This document shows positions 35,701 to 43,404 of a DNA stretch of 64,000 nt, piece after piece (within the stretch, counting starts at the first letter, position 1; the number at the start of each line of letters is the position of its first letter). This DNA comes from Nonomuraea gerenzanensis (GTDB lineage Bacteria; Actinomycetota; Actinomycetes; Streptosporangiales; Streptosporangiaceae). Position numbers and translations under genes: made by a program. The stretch is taken from assembly GCF_020215645.1 (NCBI RefSeq), contig NZ_CP084058.1, positions 8,618,001 through 8,682,000 on the forward strand, read 5' to 3'. Under the pieces are notes generated by a model that saw only the letters and a program-made list of their open reading frames with translations, searched no databases and had not been told where the DNA came from.

Positions 35701-37026
35701 GAGCAGCTCGGGATGGGCGGAGCAGTGGCCGAAGAAGTCGGCGCGCACGCCGAGGACGACCACGACGGGTGCCGTTCCGGCGGGCTCACCGCAGGCGGCG
35801 GCGAGCGCCCTGATGAACGTCTCACGCTCCCGCTCGTCCCGGCAGGCCGTGAACACCTCCTCGAACTGGTCCACGATGAGCACCGCCCGGCCCGGCCCCC
35901 CGGCGAGCACCTGACGCAGGTGGGTGGGGTCCGCCTCGATGGCGGCCCGCAGCCCCGCCGCGTCCGTCTCCGGGACGGTGCTCGAAAGCGGGGCGAAGCG
36001 GGACGCCAGCGCGGACACCGGGTCGGAGCCCGGCACGAGGACGACGAAGCGGGTGCCGCTCATGGCCGGGATGAGGCCGGCACGCAGGAGCGAGGACTTC
36101 CCCACACCGGAAGGCCCGGTCACGATCAGCGGCCCCGGCCGGTCGAGCTGCTCGGTCACGCGGTCGGCCAGTGTTCCGGTCAGGCCGGCCCGGCCGAAGA
36201 AGTAGGCCGAGTCCTCCACCCCGAACGCGGCCAGCCCCCGGTACGGGCTGAACTCCCCCGCCCGCCCGCGCCCCCGCTGCCGCCAGGCGGCGTTGACGGC
36301 GAGCGGGGCATGACCGCCCCGGTCGGCGGCCTGGCGGCGGGGCTCCGGCAGGCCGCGTTCCGTCAGGGTCCTGGCCAGCGAGCGGTGCACGTCGTCGAGC
36401 GTCAGCAGGCGCGGGGCCAGCGGATCCCCGGCGGTGAGCAGCTCGATGAGCGCGCCGGTGAACGCGGTGTGCCGCTCCTGCGGCGGCGCCCAGGCGGCCT
36501 CGTCCCTGCCGGAGGCGGCCAGCACGTACGTGCCGTGACGTACGGACTCGAACACCTCTCCCACGGCGGCCCTGGAGGCGAGCCCGGCCCGGCCGGAGAA
36601 GCAGCAGTCCAGCACCAGCAGCACGAGCGCGGCCCGGCTGCCGGCCAGAATGTCGCGCACCTCCCCGTACGGCAGCGCCTGGTGCCCCGCGATCCCCTTG
36701 CCCAGATCGACCGTGGCCCTGGTGGCCAGGTGCAGCTCGCCCTTGACGCTGAGCAGGCCGTGACCCGCGTAGTGGACGACGAGCACCTCGCTCGCCTCCT
36801 CGGCCGCCGCTACCAGGGCCGCCCCGAGCTCGCGCGGGTCGGCGGGGTCCTGGAGCACGGTCAGGTGGGCCGGGTCGAGGCCCGCGCACTCGGTCAGGCA
36901 GCGGCCCAGATCGGTGAGCGTGCCGGCGATCGACGGCACCTCCGGCAGGCGCGAGCCCGGGGCATGGCTGCCGGAGCCGGCGAGCAGCACGCGTACGCCT
37001 GGCCCTTCGAGCAGGAGCGAGTCCAC
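32731..37026 (-). CDS. Caspase-like protease / nSTAND NTPase / WD-repeat protein
   Basis: 1431 residues from GTG at 37026 (AAGGAG eight bases upstream). Domain order: caspase-like peptidase (1-245) with catalytic His89 in VVHYAGHGL and Cys142 in VLDCCFSGRA; linker; nSTAND-type NTPase starting SPYRGLAAF (260-268) with P-loop GPSGVGKSS (304-312) and a winged-helix part to about 690; one membrane helix (about 695-718); then about twelve WD-like blades (about 785-1420), each ending in a form of LWDVxDxxxPRRV. The end ADHLPDVAYRETC is common in actinobacterial STAND-WD proteins. STAND proteins act as ligand-triggered switches; the WD part is the sensor and the caspase the effector. A role in regulated cell death or phage defence is inferred. 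No separate substrate gene is obvious. Confidence 0.9.
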   Translation of the reverse strand: MDSLLLEGPGVRVLLAGSGSHAPGSRLPEVPSIAGTLTDLGRCLTECAGLDPAHLTVLQDPADPRELGAALVAAAEEASEVLVVHYAGHGLLSVKGELHLATRATVDLGKGIAGHQALPYGEVRDILAGSRAALVLLVLDCCFSGRAGLASRAAVGEVFESVRHGTYVLAASGRDEAAWAPPQERHTAFTGALIELLTAGDPLAPRLLTLDDVHRSLARTLTERGLPEPRRQAADRGGHAPLAVNAAWRQRGRGRAGEFSPYRGLAAFGVEDSAYFFGRAGLTGTLADRVTEQLDRPGPLIVTGPSGVGKSSLLRAGLIPAMSGTRFVVLVPGSDPVSALASRFAPLSSTVPETDAAGLRAAIEADPTHLRQVLAGGPGRAVLIVDQFEEVFTACRDERERETFIRALAAACGEPAGTAPVVVVLGVRADFFGHCSAHPELLTALEHPLVVGPMAPVHLREVIEGPARLTGLQIEDGLVELLLEELGTAGGSVLPLLSHALLATWQHREGDRLTLVGYRATGGISRSLAKTADSTLEHLDLRGRQAARRLLPRLVRLGDGTEDTRRRVPIPQLLPAPGTERHEVARRVLDRFVAARLVSVDEEAVQITHEALIRAWPRLRAWIEADRAGLLVLQQLVEDAAEWLRHDRDPAFLYRDTRLVAAQSTTGAAGDSLPDEAREFLAASAQRDRQAVRRRRAMVGLLAGLLMVALVAAVGAVQQWRVAAEHRATTAGRDLVAQAREVAKTDPRTALRLSVAAMSVTDDPGTAGEATAVITANLYAGSFAPGREIRGRPAIIPGTAVVVVADMGGVVSLWDLSRGGSPVKIAEVSAGVGEPNALALSPDGTLLAVGGQGRTPALFDTRDPSRPRLLNVVEPPSSGFESVHSLAFAAGRLVTGGTRRAGEGAEQVVTVWDVADLSRPRHVHRLGDGDGWARVGASADGRFVVACEQGGWLGLLTMTRRSTLREVGTSGEVACDDVTFAISRTGTMVLSDFLAGVWDLSGRAAPRRVAELESPDPGIHEVAVQEDGRLAVTADARGNVILWNLSVPASPQQVVTLRRGVGLRYAAFEAGGDRLAIVTADEVELWDVGRVGRPRPLSGPAVQNLIGLRVAGNARVLYAVHGPDAGLRHDVFLWDIGGTGPPRRISVIEGVRTATVSPSGRLMAGELSESGQGALWDVTDPAFPRRITELPEMPDLISPDDRFMVVRTWEEGLSSIQDISDPSSPSSVSVIKVHPAGLVHGGRFLLGWSDALGESVSTELWDVADLRHPVRKLVIRDAAVHFLPDGGDAAVIAAGVENVLLDLKDPAHPIRSTRLDDASWGPTFSFSEDGRFLRDLGPAGLTIWEVSDRRHPRKVVAELGIMAEGGGALLSPDGLTGVTRSGGNGATIWDLTRLMDVVAHPRETACASIGTGLDRQEWADHLPDVAYRETC

Positions 37027-37233
37027 CTCCGGCACTCCTTCACGGCCGCCCGCCGTCCTGATCGGGAGTCCTATCGTGGCACCGGCCAAGCATGTCGCGG
37101 TATGCCCGATCCGGCATGGTCTGGCCACCCGGCTGGAGCGTAAAGAACGCGCCTCGCCACTGTGGCGTACCCGGCTCGCGCCCGGCGGCTCATGGTCTCC
37201 TGGGCGGAGTCCCGTCACTCAGGAGGTCCGAAC
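37027..37233. other. Divergent spacer between caspase-nSTAND gene and small exported peptide gene
   Basis: 207 bases. The right part ends with a strong AGGAGG ribosome site (37221-37226) for the peptide gene. No clear -10/-35 pair, operator or terminator was recognised. Confidence 0.45.
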
Positions 37234-37440
37234 ATGCGCCACCGCGCCCACCTACTGCTGGCCACCGCCGCCCTGGCCGCCGCCCTCGCACCGGTCGTGG
37301 TCACCGACCGCCCCACGCCTCCCGGCCTGATCCGCGGCACGCAGAGCGTCCGGCACGCGCTGATGGAGGCGGGCCAGCACTTCTACCGCCTGTCCGACAT
37401 CATCGGCGGCATCAACTGGCACCACCAGCTCACGCTCTAG
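37234..37440 (+). CDS. Small exported peptide (68 residues), unknown function
   Basis: ATG at 37234 preceded by a near-perfect AGGAGG seven bases upstream, which argues for real translation. The N-terminus MRHRAHLLLATAALAAALAP is a classical signal peptide (positive start, hydrophobic core), probably cleaved or anchored near residue 20-26. The remaining 40 residues (including QSVRHALMEAGQHFYRLSDI) are polar and His-rich at the end, without cysteines. It is divergent from the caspase-nSTAND gene and stops three bases before the end of the convergent enolase-like gene. I recognise no family. It could be an extracytoplasmic ligand or partner of its neighbour, but this is only proximity. Confidence 0.65.
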   Translation: MRHRAHLLLATAALAAALAPVVVTDRPTPPGLIRGTQSVRHALMEAGQHFYRLSDIIGGINWHHQLTL

Positions 37441-37443
37441 AAG

Positions 37444-38448
37444 CTACGAACGAAACGACTCCTTGGACAGGCGCCGCACCCGCGCCTCGTCGATGTCGTG
37501 CCCGAGCCCCGACTGGGTCAGCGGCACCGCGATGACCCCGGCGTTGGCCCCCACGATCGGGGTGACGATCTGGTTCTGGCGGGGCGGCTGCGTGACGTCG
37601 CACGGCAGCGTGCAGCCCGGCAGGCTGGCCACCGCGACCGTGGCGGCCCTGGCCAGGCCCGCTCCCTGGCCGCCGGTGCACTGGATGTCCCAGCCCGCCG
37701 CGGCGGCCTTGTCGTGGGCGCGCCTGACCTCCGACAGCGACGGGAACGCGGCCGGGCGCAGCAGCAGCACCCGCGCCGCCCGTACGGTCAGGTAGTCGTC
37801 GAGCTCGGCGGCGGAGCCGGCCTCGACCGCGACCGAGGCGGTCACCTGGTCCTGGAGCGAGGCGTGGGCGTAGACGTCGGTGATGGCGAAGGGCCGCTCG
37901 ATGACCTCCAGGCCGTAGGAGTCGAGCGCGACGAGCTGGCCGAGGTCGGTGTAGGCGTTGCCGCAGTCGACGGCCAGGGTCAGCGCGGGGTAGGCCTGCC
38001 GCACCGCGCGTACGGGCTCGACGTCCCAGCCCGGCCTGACGTCCAGCGTGACGTGCCCGTAGCCGGCGCAGACCTGCTGGTTGACGCGGGACACGAGGCT
38101 CTCGACGGACGGGTCCGGCGCCAGCCGTACGGTGGCCATGAGCGAGGTGCGGGTGCCGCCGATCGCCTCGGCGAGCGGCACCCCGCGCATCCTGGTCCAC
38201 AGGTCCCAGCAGGCCATGTCCACGGCGGAGTCGCCGCCGGTCACCGTGTCGGGATGCTCCCAGTCCACTCCGACGAGCTGGGCCGCCAGCGACTCCTCCA
38301 GCCTCGACCAGGTCTTCGCCGCGGGGGCGGTCGCCTCGCCCCACCCGGTCATGCCCCCATGGTCGGTGAGCTTCACGAGCAAGGTCTCCGACCTCCTGCC
38401 GTACGGCAGGACCAGCCGGAAGACCTCGAGCTCCCGCACTCGCGGCAT
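37444..38448 (-). CDS. Enolase-superfamily protein (MenC/muconate cycloisomerase-like) lacking catalytic lysines
   Basis: 334 residues from ATG at 38448, nine bases after the MFS stop. The fold resembles o-succinylbenzoate synthase / N-acylamino acid racemase: capping domain (1-110), then barrel with GYGHVTLDVRPGWDVEPVR, LAVDCGNAYTD, GLEVIERPFA and ASVAVEAGSA. Metal ligands appear kept as Asp161, Glu184 and probably Glu209. The Lys-x-Lys of the second barrel strand is Thr134-Leu-Asp136, and the opposite Lys is Arg231 (VLLLRP). In studied members these lysines abstract the alpha proton, so this protein cannot use the normal mechanism. It is either a different enzyme or a non-catalytic binding protein. 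Being in an operon with a transporter suggests handling of the same small molecule. Confidence 0.82.
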   Translation of the reverse strand: MPRVRELEVFRLVLPYGRRSETLLVKLTDHGGMTGWGEATAPAAKTWSRLEESLAAQLVGVDWEHPDTVTGGDSAVDMACWDLWTRMRGVPLAEAIGGTRTSLMATVRLAPDPSVESLVSRVNQQVCAGYGHVTLDVRPGWDVEPVRAVRQAYPALTLAVDCGNAYTDLGQLVALDSYGLEVIERPFAITDVYAHASLQDQVTASVAVEAGSAAELDDYLTVRAARVLLLRPAAFPSLSEVRRAHDKAAAAGWDIQCTGGQGAGLARAATVAVASLPGCTLPCDVTQPPRQNQIVTPIVGANAGVIAVPLTQSGLGHDIDEARVRRLSKESFRS

Positions 38449-38457
38449 GTACCCCCC

Positions 38458-39840
38458 TTATGACGCGGTCCCCTCCATAGTGCCCGCTGCCCGGGAGTGA
38501 ACGAAACGCGGGGCCAGCACGGCGCCCAGAAGGGCGAGGCCGACGGTGAAGACGAGCCCGACCGCGTAGTTCTGCGCGGCGGCGGTGAACAGGGCGCCGC
38601 TGACCGCCACGGCCACCACGGTGAACACCGACTCGCCCACGCCCACGGCCGCGCTGTTGTTGCCCTCCTCGCCCTCCTTCGACATCTCCAGCACCAGCAC
38701 CGACACGGTCGGGTGCAGCACGCCGATGCCGAGCCCGACGGCGGCCATGCCCAGGTGCGCGAGCACGAGCGGCACTGAGTCGATCAGGACGAGCGTCACC
38801 AGCGAGATGCCGGCCGCGATCAGCAGCGCGCCGCCGCGCAGGGCCGCCATGTTGCCGATCATGCCGCGGCCCTTGATCCAGGAGCCGGTGGACCAGCCGA
38901 GGGCGCCGATGGTGAGCACGATGCCGGCCGCGGTGACGCTCAGGCCGCGCTCGTACTTGAGCATGAGGGGGATGAGCACCTCGGCCGCCGTGTACGAGCC
39001 GAAGGCCAGCCCGCGCAGCAGCGGGCCGGTCGGCAGGCCGCGGGCGGCCCGCATGGAGCCCGGCAGCAGCAGCTTGGGCAGCGCCACGGCCAGCAGCACG
39101 ATGCCGGCGGCGAGCAGGGGCAGGCCGGCCAGCTTGAGGGCGCTGCCGTACTGGATGAGGGCGGCGGCGACGGCGGTCAGCGCGGCGTAGATCAGCTTGC
39201 GGCCGAGGCCGGGGGCGGGCCCGGCGACGCCGTCCTGGACGGCCCGGCCGGCGGTCCCGCGCCAGAGCAGCAGCGCCGACGGGACGACGATCACCGTGAC
39301 GCCGAGGAAGATCCAGCGCCAGTCGAAACTCTCCGCGATGAAGCCGGCGATGGCCGGGCCGATCATCGAGGGCACCACCCAGGCGGCCGAGAACGCGGCG
39401 AACACCCGGGGATGCATCGCCGGCGGGTAGGCCCTGGCGACCAGCACGTACAGCGCCACCTGGGTCGCCCCGGTCCCCAGCCCCTGCACGAACCGGCCCG
39501 CCACGAACACCTCCATGGTCGGCGCCAGCCCGGCCAGCAGCAGCCCCGCCACGAACGTCACCACGCCGGCCCCGATCGGCTGGAGCGGCCCCCGCACGTC
39601 GCTCCACCGGCCGCCCAGCACGGTCGCGATCACGCTGGCCGCCAGGGTGGCGCTGAAGGCCAGGTTGTACAGGTGCATGCCGTCGAGCTCGCGGGCGATC
39701 AGCGGCATGGCCGTGGCCACCGCCATCGCCTCGAACGCCTGCAACGTGACCAGCGCCACCAGCCCGATGCTGAGCGCGCGGTACTGCGGCGAGATCACGC
39801 TCGCCGGGGTCTCCACGGGTCCTTCAACAGTCGTCGTCAT
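38458..39840 (-). CDS. MFS transporter (DHA2-like efflux type)
   Basis: 460 residues from ATG at 39840, with 12 to 14 membrane helices. Motifs: AVATAMPLIARELDG at helix 1, LGGRWSDVRGPLQP (MFS motif A, weak) and GRFVQGLGTGATQVALYVLV in helix 4. These place it among drug/metabolite exporters. The gene is followed after nine bases by the enolase-like gene, forming an operon. A short inverted repeat lies immediately upstream of its start (39842-39858) next to the end of the TetR gene. The substrate is unknown; the enolase-like partner hints at a carboxylic acid. Confidence 0.88.
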   Translation of the reverse strand: MTTTVEGPVETPASVISPQYRALSIGLVALVTLQAFEAMAVATAMPLIARELDGMHLYNLAFSATLAASVIATVLGGRWSDVRGPLQPIGAGVVTFVAGLLLAGLAPTMEVFVAGRFVQGLGTGATQVALYVLVARAYPPAMHPRVFAAFSAAWVVPSMIGPAIAGFIAESFDWRWIFLGVTVIVVPSALLLWRGTAGRAVQDGVAGPAPGLGRKLIYAALTAVAAALIQYGSALKLAGLPLLAAGIVLLAVALPKLLLPGSMRAARGLPTGPLLRGLAFGSYTAAEVLIPLMLKYERGLSVTAAGIVLTIGALGWSTGSWIKGRGMIGNMAALRGGALLIAAGISLVTLVLIDSVPLVLAHLGMAAVGLGIGVLHPTVSVLVLEMSKEGEEGNNSAAVGVGESVFTVVAVAVSGALFTAAAQNYAVGLVFTVGLALLGAVLAPRFVHSRAAGTMEGTAS

Positions 39841-39841
39841 A

Positions 39842-39858
39842 CCGGCAAACTATGCCGG
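39842..39858 (-). promoter_or_regulatory. Inverted repeat at the start of the MFS-enolase operon
   Basis: CCGGCA (39842-39847) and TGCCGG (39853-39858) flank AACTA and touch the MFS start codon; a second weaker dyad TAGGC-AATTGG-GCCTA lies at 39890-39905. Such placement would block transcription or translation start. Regulator unknown. Confidence 0.35.
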
Positions 39859-39916
39859 AGCCCCTGGTCAGCACATCGGGCGCGGGTCCTAGGCAATTGG
39901 GCCTAAGGCGGACCGG

Positions 39917-40651
39917 TCAGAGCTTGGGCATGCGTGCCTCGATGCCGTCCAGCAGCAGCTCGAGCCCGTACGCGAAGCGGTCCTCGCCGTCGTCGGCGGT
40001 CAGGTCGTCCACGTGCTCGCGCAGGTGCGGGAACCGCTCGCCCGGCAGCGCCCGGTAGTAGGCGGTGATCTGCGCGACGAACGACTGGAAATACTCCTCC
40101 GGGCCGCTCATGCCGGACGCCCGCATCCTGGCCCAGTGCACCGAGCCCTCGTAGGCGTCGCCGACGAGGTAGAGCGTGAGCCGGTCCATCACCAGGGACG
40201 CCTGCCTCGGCGACATGCCGGCGTCGATCAGCAGCCCGTACGTGAACTCGCCCATGCGCAGCGAGTGCTCGCCCGTCGGGATGGTGGCCAGCGCCGCCCT
40301 GGCCACGTCGGGGTGCTCGCGGAAGACGCGGTGGATCTCCAGGGCGTACGCCCGCAGTTGCTGCTTCCAGCGGGACGGATCGGGCTCCGGCAGCCGCACC
40401 TCGCTGAGCACCCGGTCGTAGATCAGCTCCAGCAGCTCCTCCTTGCCGGACACGTGCGCGTACAGCGAGGCGGGGCCGGTGTCGAGCTCCTGGGCCACCC
40501 GTCTCATGCTCAGCGCGTCGAACCCCTCGGCGTCGAGCACGCGCAGCCCGGTCTCGACGATGAGCTCCTGGCTGAGCTGCCGCTTGACCTGGGCGGGGCG
40601 GCGCGGCTTGCGCCACGGGGGCGCCGGCACGGCACTGGGTTCGTTGGCCAT
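39917..40651 (-). CDS. TetR-family repressor with TetR C-terminal domain
   Basis: 244 residues from ATG at 40651. The helix-turn-helix is LSMRRVAQELDTGPASLYAH (about 47-66), followed by VSGKEELLELIYDRVL. The C-terminal part has the TetR/tetracycline-repressor-like ligand domain. It is divergent from a DHA2 drug exporter and separated by a 97-base region with very strong operators, the classic layout of a drug-responsive repressor controlling an efflux pump and itself. Inducing drug unknown. Confidence 0.92.
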   Translation of the reverse strand: MANEPSAVPAPPWRKPRRPAQVKRQLSQELIVETGLRVLDAEGFDALSMRRVAQELDTGPASLYAHVSGKEELLELIYDRVLSEVRLPEPDPSRWKQQLRAYALEIHRVFREHPDVARAALATIPTGEHSLRMGEFTYGLLIDAGMSPRQASLVMDRLTLYLVGDAYEGSVHWARMRASGMSGPEEYFQSFVAQITAYYRALPGERFPHLREHVDDLTADDGEDRFAYGLELLLDGIEARMPKL

Positions 40652-40664
40652 ACGAACACTGTAC

Positions 40665-40736
40665 TTGACACGAACGCCGTTCGTTAATAAAACGGTGTTC
40701 GTTGACGAACGCCGTTCGTTGACTAGAACACCGTTT
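40665..40736. promoter_or_regulatory. Promoter with two palindromic operators between TetR and DHA2 exporter
   Basis: The 15-base palindrome ACGAACGCCGTTCGT occurs twice, at 40670-40684 and 40705-40719, 35 bp apart. The second is nested in a wider dyad AAACGGTGTTC (690-700) / GAACACCGTTT (726-736). A -35-like TTGACA (40665-40670) and AT-rich -10-like sequence (near 40685-40692) reading towards the exporter overlap the first operator, so bound repressor would block RNA polymerase. The adjacent TetR protein is the obvious ligand. Confidence 0.75.
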
Positions 40737-40748
40737 GAAGGAGTTGTC

Positions 40749-42200
40749 ATGACAGTCACCGCCACCTCGGCGACGACCGAGGCGGGGCCGTTCCGGTGGC
40801 GCTGGGTCGCGTTGTTCGTGATCCTCGCCGCCGAGGTCATGGACCTGCTGGACGCCCTCGTCACCGCGATCGCCGCCCCCACCATCCAGGCGGAGCTGGG
40901 CGGCTCGGAGAGCCTCGTGCAGTGGCTCGGCGCGAGCTACACCCTGGCCATGGCCGTCGGCCTGATCACCGGCGGGCGGCTCGGCGACCTGTTCGGCAAG
41001 AAGCGCATGTTCGTGATCGGCGCCGCCGGCTTCACCGTCGCCTCACTGCTGTGCGGCATCGCCGTCAGCCCCGAGATGCTGGTCGCGGGCCGGGCCGTGC
41101 AGGGCCTGTTCGGGGCCGTGATGCTGCCGCAGGGGCTGGGGCTGATCAGGGAGATGTTCCCGCCGGAGGAGATGGGCAAGGCGTTCGGCATGTTCGGGCC
41201 GGTCATGACCATCTCCTCCGTCGGCGGCCCCGTGCTGGCGGGCTGGCTGGTGGACGCCGACTTCTTCGGCACCGGCTGGCGCATGATCTTCCTGATCAAC
41301 CTGCCGATCGGGCTGGCCGCCGTGCTCGCCGCGCTGCGCTTCCTGCCCGAGTTCCGCCTGTCCGGCGCCACCCGGCTCGACCTGCCCGGCGTCGGGCTGG
41401 TCTCGGTCGCCGCCTTCCTGCTGATCTTCCCGCTCATCCAGGGCCGCGAGGCGGGCTGGCCGGCCTGGACGTTCGTGTCGATGGCCGCCTCGGTCGTGCT
41501 GTTCGCCCTCTTCGGCCGGTACGAGTCGCGCCGCGCCAGGTCGGGCCGGGACCCCCTGGTCACGCCCAGCCTGTTCCGCAAGCGCGGCTTCGTCGGCGGG
41601 CTCGTCGCCGGCCTGGCCTTCTTCGCCGGCCTGACCGGCTTCGGCGTCGTCTTCAGCTTCTACACCCAGGCCGGGCTCGGCTTCACGCCGCTCCAGGCCG
41701 GCCTGACCGCGCTGCCGCAGGCCCTCGGCGGCGTCGTCGGCTTCGGCCTGGCGATGGCCGGCCTCCAGGAGAGGCTCGGCCGCGGCCTCATGCAGATCGG
41801 CATCCTCGTGATGGCCGCCGGGGCCGGGGTGCTGGCCGTGACCATCCACGTGTCCGGCGTGGACGTCAGCGCCTGGCAGCTCTCCCCCGGCCTGGCCCTC
41901 GTGGGCGTCGGGATGGGGCTGACCATGGCGCCGTTCTTCGACATCGTGCTGGCCGGGGTCGAGCCGCACGAGACCGGCTCCGCCTCCGGCACCCTCACCG
42001 GCGTCCAGCAGCTCGGCGGCGCCTTCGGCACCGCCGTCCTCGGCACGCTCTTCTTCGGCCTGCTCGCCGATCAGGGGGAGTTCGGGGCGTCGATGGAGGT
42101 CACGGTGTGGGTGGAGGTCGGGTTGCTGGTGCTCACGTTCGGCCTGTCGTACCTGCTGCCGCGCCGCGCCCGCCCCGGGCAGCAGCCGCACGGCGCGTGA
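40749..42200 (+). CDS. DHA2 (EmrB/QacA-type) drug efflux MFS transporter
   Basis: 483 residues from ATG at 40749 with GAAGGAG upstream; about 14 membrane helices as expected for DHA2. Motif D1-like LLDALVTAIAAPTIQAELGG in helix 1, motif A GRLGDLFGKKRMFV, motif B-like GRAVQGLFGAVMLPQGLGLI and motif C-like FGPVMTISSVGGPVLAGWLV are readable. DHA2 pumps expel cationic or amphipathic drugs using the proton gradient. Control by the divergent TetR protein through the 40665-40736 operators is very likely. Actual drug range is unknown. Confidence 0.93.
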   Translation: MTVTATSATTEAGPFRWRWVALFVILAAEVMDLLDALVTAIAAPTIQAELGGSESLVQWLGASYTLAMAVGLITGGRLGDLFGKKRMFVIGAAGFTVASLLCGIAVSPEMLVAGRAVQGLFGAVMLPQGLGLIREMFPPEEMGKAFGMFGPVMTISSVGGPVLAGWLVDADFFGTGWRMIFLINLPIGLAAVLAALRFLPEFRLSGATRLDLPGVGLVSVAAFLLIFPLIQGREAGWPAWTFVSMAASVVLFALFGRYESRRARSGRDPLVTPSLFRKRGFVGGLVAGLAFFAGLTGFGVVFSFYTQAGLGFTPLQAGLTALPQALGGVVGFGLAMAGLQERLGRGLMQIGILVMAAGAGVLAVTIHVSGVDVSAWQLSPGLALVGVGMGLTMAPFFDIVLAGVEPHETGSASGTLTGVQQLGGAFGTAVLGTLFFGLLADQGEFGASMEVTVWVEVGLLVLTFGLSYLLPRRARPGQQPHGA

Positions 42201-42208
42201 CCCGCGGG

Positions 42209-43363
42209 TCAGGTCGCCAGGTGCCGCTCCGCCCACTGGGCGACGTCACGGCGCTCGATCGCGGCCGCCATCAGGTCGGGGAAGGCGTCGGGCGTGCACG
42301 CGAACGCGGGCACGCCCATCGCGGCCAGCGCGGCGGCGTTCTCGTGGTCGTAGAACGGGGCGCCCTCGTCGGACAGCGCGAGCAGCACGATCACCTGCAC
42401 CCCTGCCTGCGTCATCGAGGCCACCCTGCGCAGCATCTCCTGCCTGATCCCGCCCTCGTACAGGTCGCTGATCAGCACGAAGATCGAGTCGGTGGGGCGG
42501 GTGATGAGCCCTTGGCAGTAGGCGACGGCCCGGTTGATGTCGGTGCCGCCGCCGAGCTGGGTGCCGAACAGCACCTCCACCGGGTCGTGCAGCTGGTCGG
42601 TGAGGTCCACCACCGCCGTGTCGAACACGACGAGCGACGTCCTGAGCGACCGCATCGACGCCAGCACCGCCGCGAACACGCTCGAATACACCACCGAGGC
42701 GGCCATCGACCCGCTCTGGTCGACGCACAGCAGCACCTCCCGCTGCACCGACCGCTGCCTGCGCGCGTAGCCGACCAGGCGGGACGGGACCACGGTGTTC
42801 CTGTCGGGCAGGTAGTTCTTCAGGTTCACCCGGATCGTGCGGTCCCAGTCGATGTCGGCCACCCGCTTGGGCCGGTGCGTCCTGGCCGAGCGGTCCAGCG
42901 CGCCGGACACCGCCGCCCTGGTCTTCTGCGCCAGCCTGCGCTCCAGCTCCCGCACCACGTGCCGCACCAGCGCCCTGGCCGACTCGCGGGCCTGGTCGGG
43001 CATCACCTTGTTGAGCGCGAGCAGGGTGCCGGCCAGGTGCACGTCGGGCTCGACCGCCTCGAGCATCTCGGGCTCCAGGAGGAGCCTGGTGAGGTTCAGC
43101 TTCTCGATCGCGTCCTTCTGCATGACCTGGACGACCGTGGACGGGAAGTACGTGCGGATGTCGCCCAGCCATCTGGCCACCCGGGGCGCCGACGCTCCGA
43201 GGCCGCCCTGCCTGCGGTCGCCGTCGCCGCCCTCGTCGTAGACGGCGGCCAGGGCGGCGTCCATGCGGGCGTCCACGCCCTCCAGGCCGCAGCCGGTGCC
43301 GTCGGCGGAACCGCCGCCGAGCACCAGCCGCCATCGCCGCAACCGCTCATCCGCCGCACTCAT
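42209..43363 (-). CDS. VWA-domain protein of the MoxR/DUF5682 cassette
   Basis: 384 residues from ATG at 43363 (GGAAGGGG upstream); a GTG at 43408 overlapping the DUF5682 stop (GTGA) would add 15 residues and is also possible. The N-terminal 200 residues are helical and charged. A von Willebrand A domain follows, with MIDAS DQSGSM at 215-220 and a second metal-loop region GGGTDINRAV. VWA proteins with a MIDAS are the usual substrate adaptors of MoxR ATPases. Last gene of the coupled five-gene cassette. Target unknown. Confidence 0.88.
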   Translation of the reverse strand: MSAADERLRRWRLVLGGGSADGTGCGLEGVDARMDAALAAVYDEGGDGDRRQGGLGASAPRVARWLGDIRTYFPSTVVQVMQKDAIEKLNLTRLLLEPEMLEAVEPDVHLAGTLLALNKVMPDQARESARALVRHVVRELERRLAQKTRAAVSGALDRSARTHRPKRVADIDWDRTIRVNLKNYLPDRNTVVPSRLVGYARRQRSVQREVLLCVDQSGSMAASVVYSSVFAAVLASMRSLRTSLVVFDTAVVDLTDQLHDPVEVLFGTQLGGGTDINRAVAYCQGLITRPTDSIFVLISDLYEGGIRQEMLRRVASMTQAGVQVIVLLALSDEGAPFYDHENAAALAAMGVPAFACTPDAFPDLMAAAIERRDVAQWAERHLAT

Positions 43364-43404
43364 CGCGGCCCCTTCCTCTCCTCCGCTGGTCGCCGGCCCG
43401 CCGC

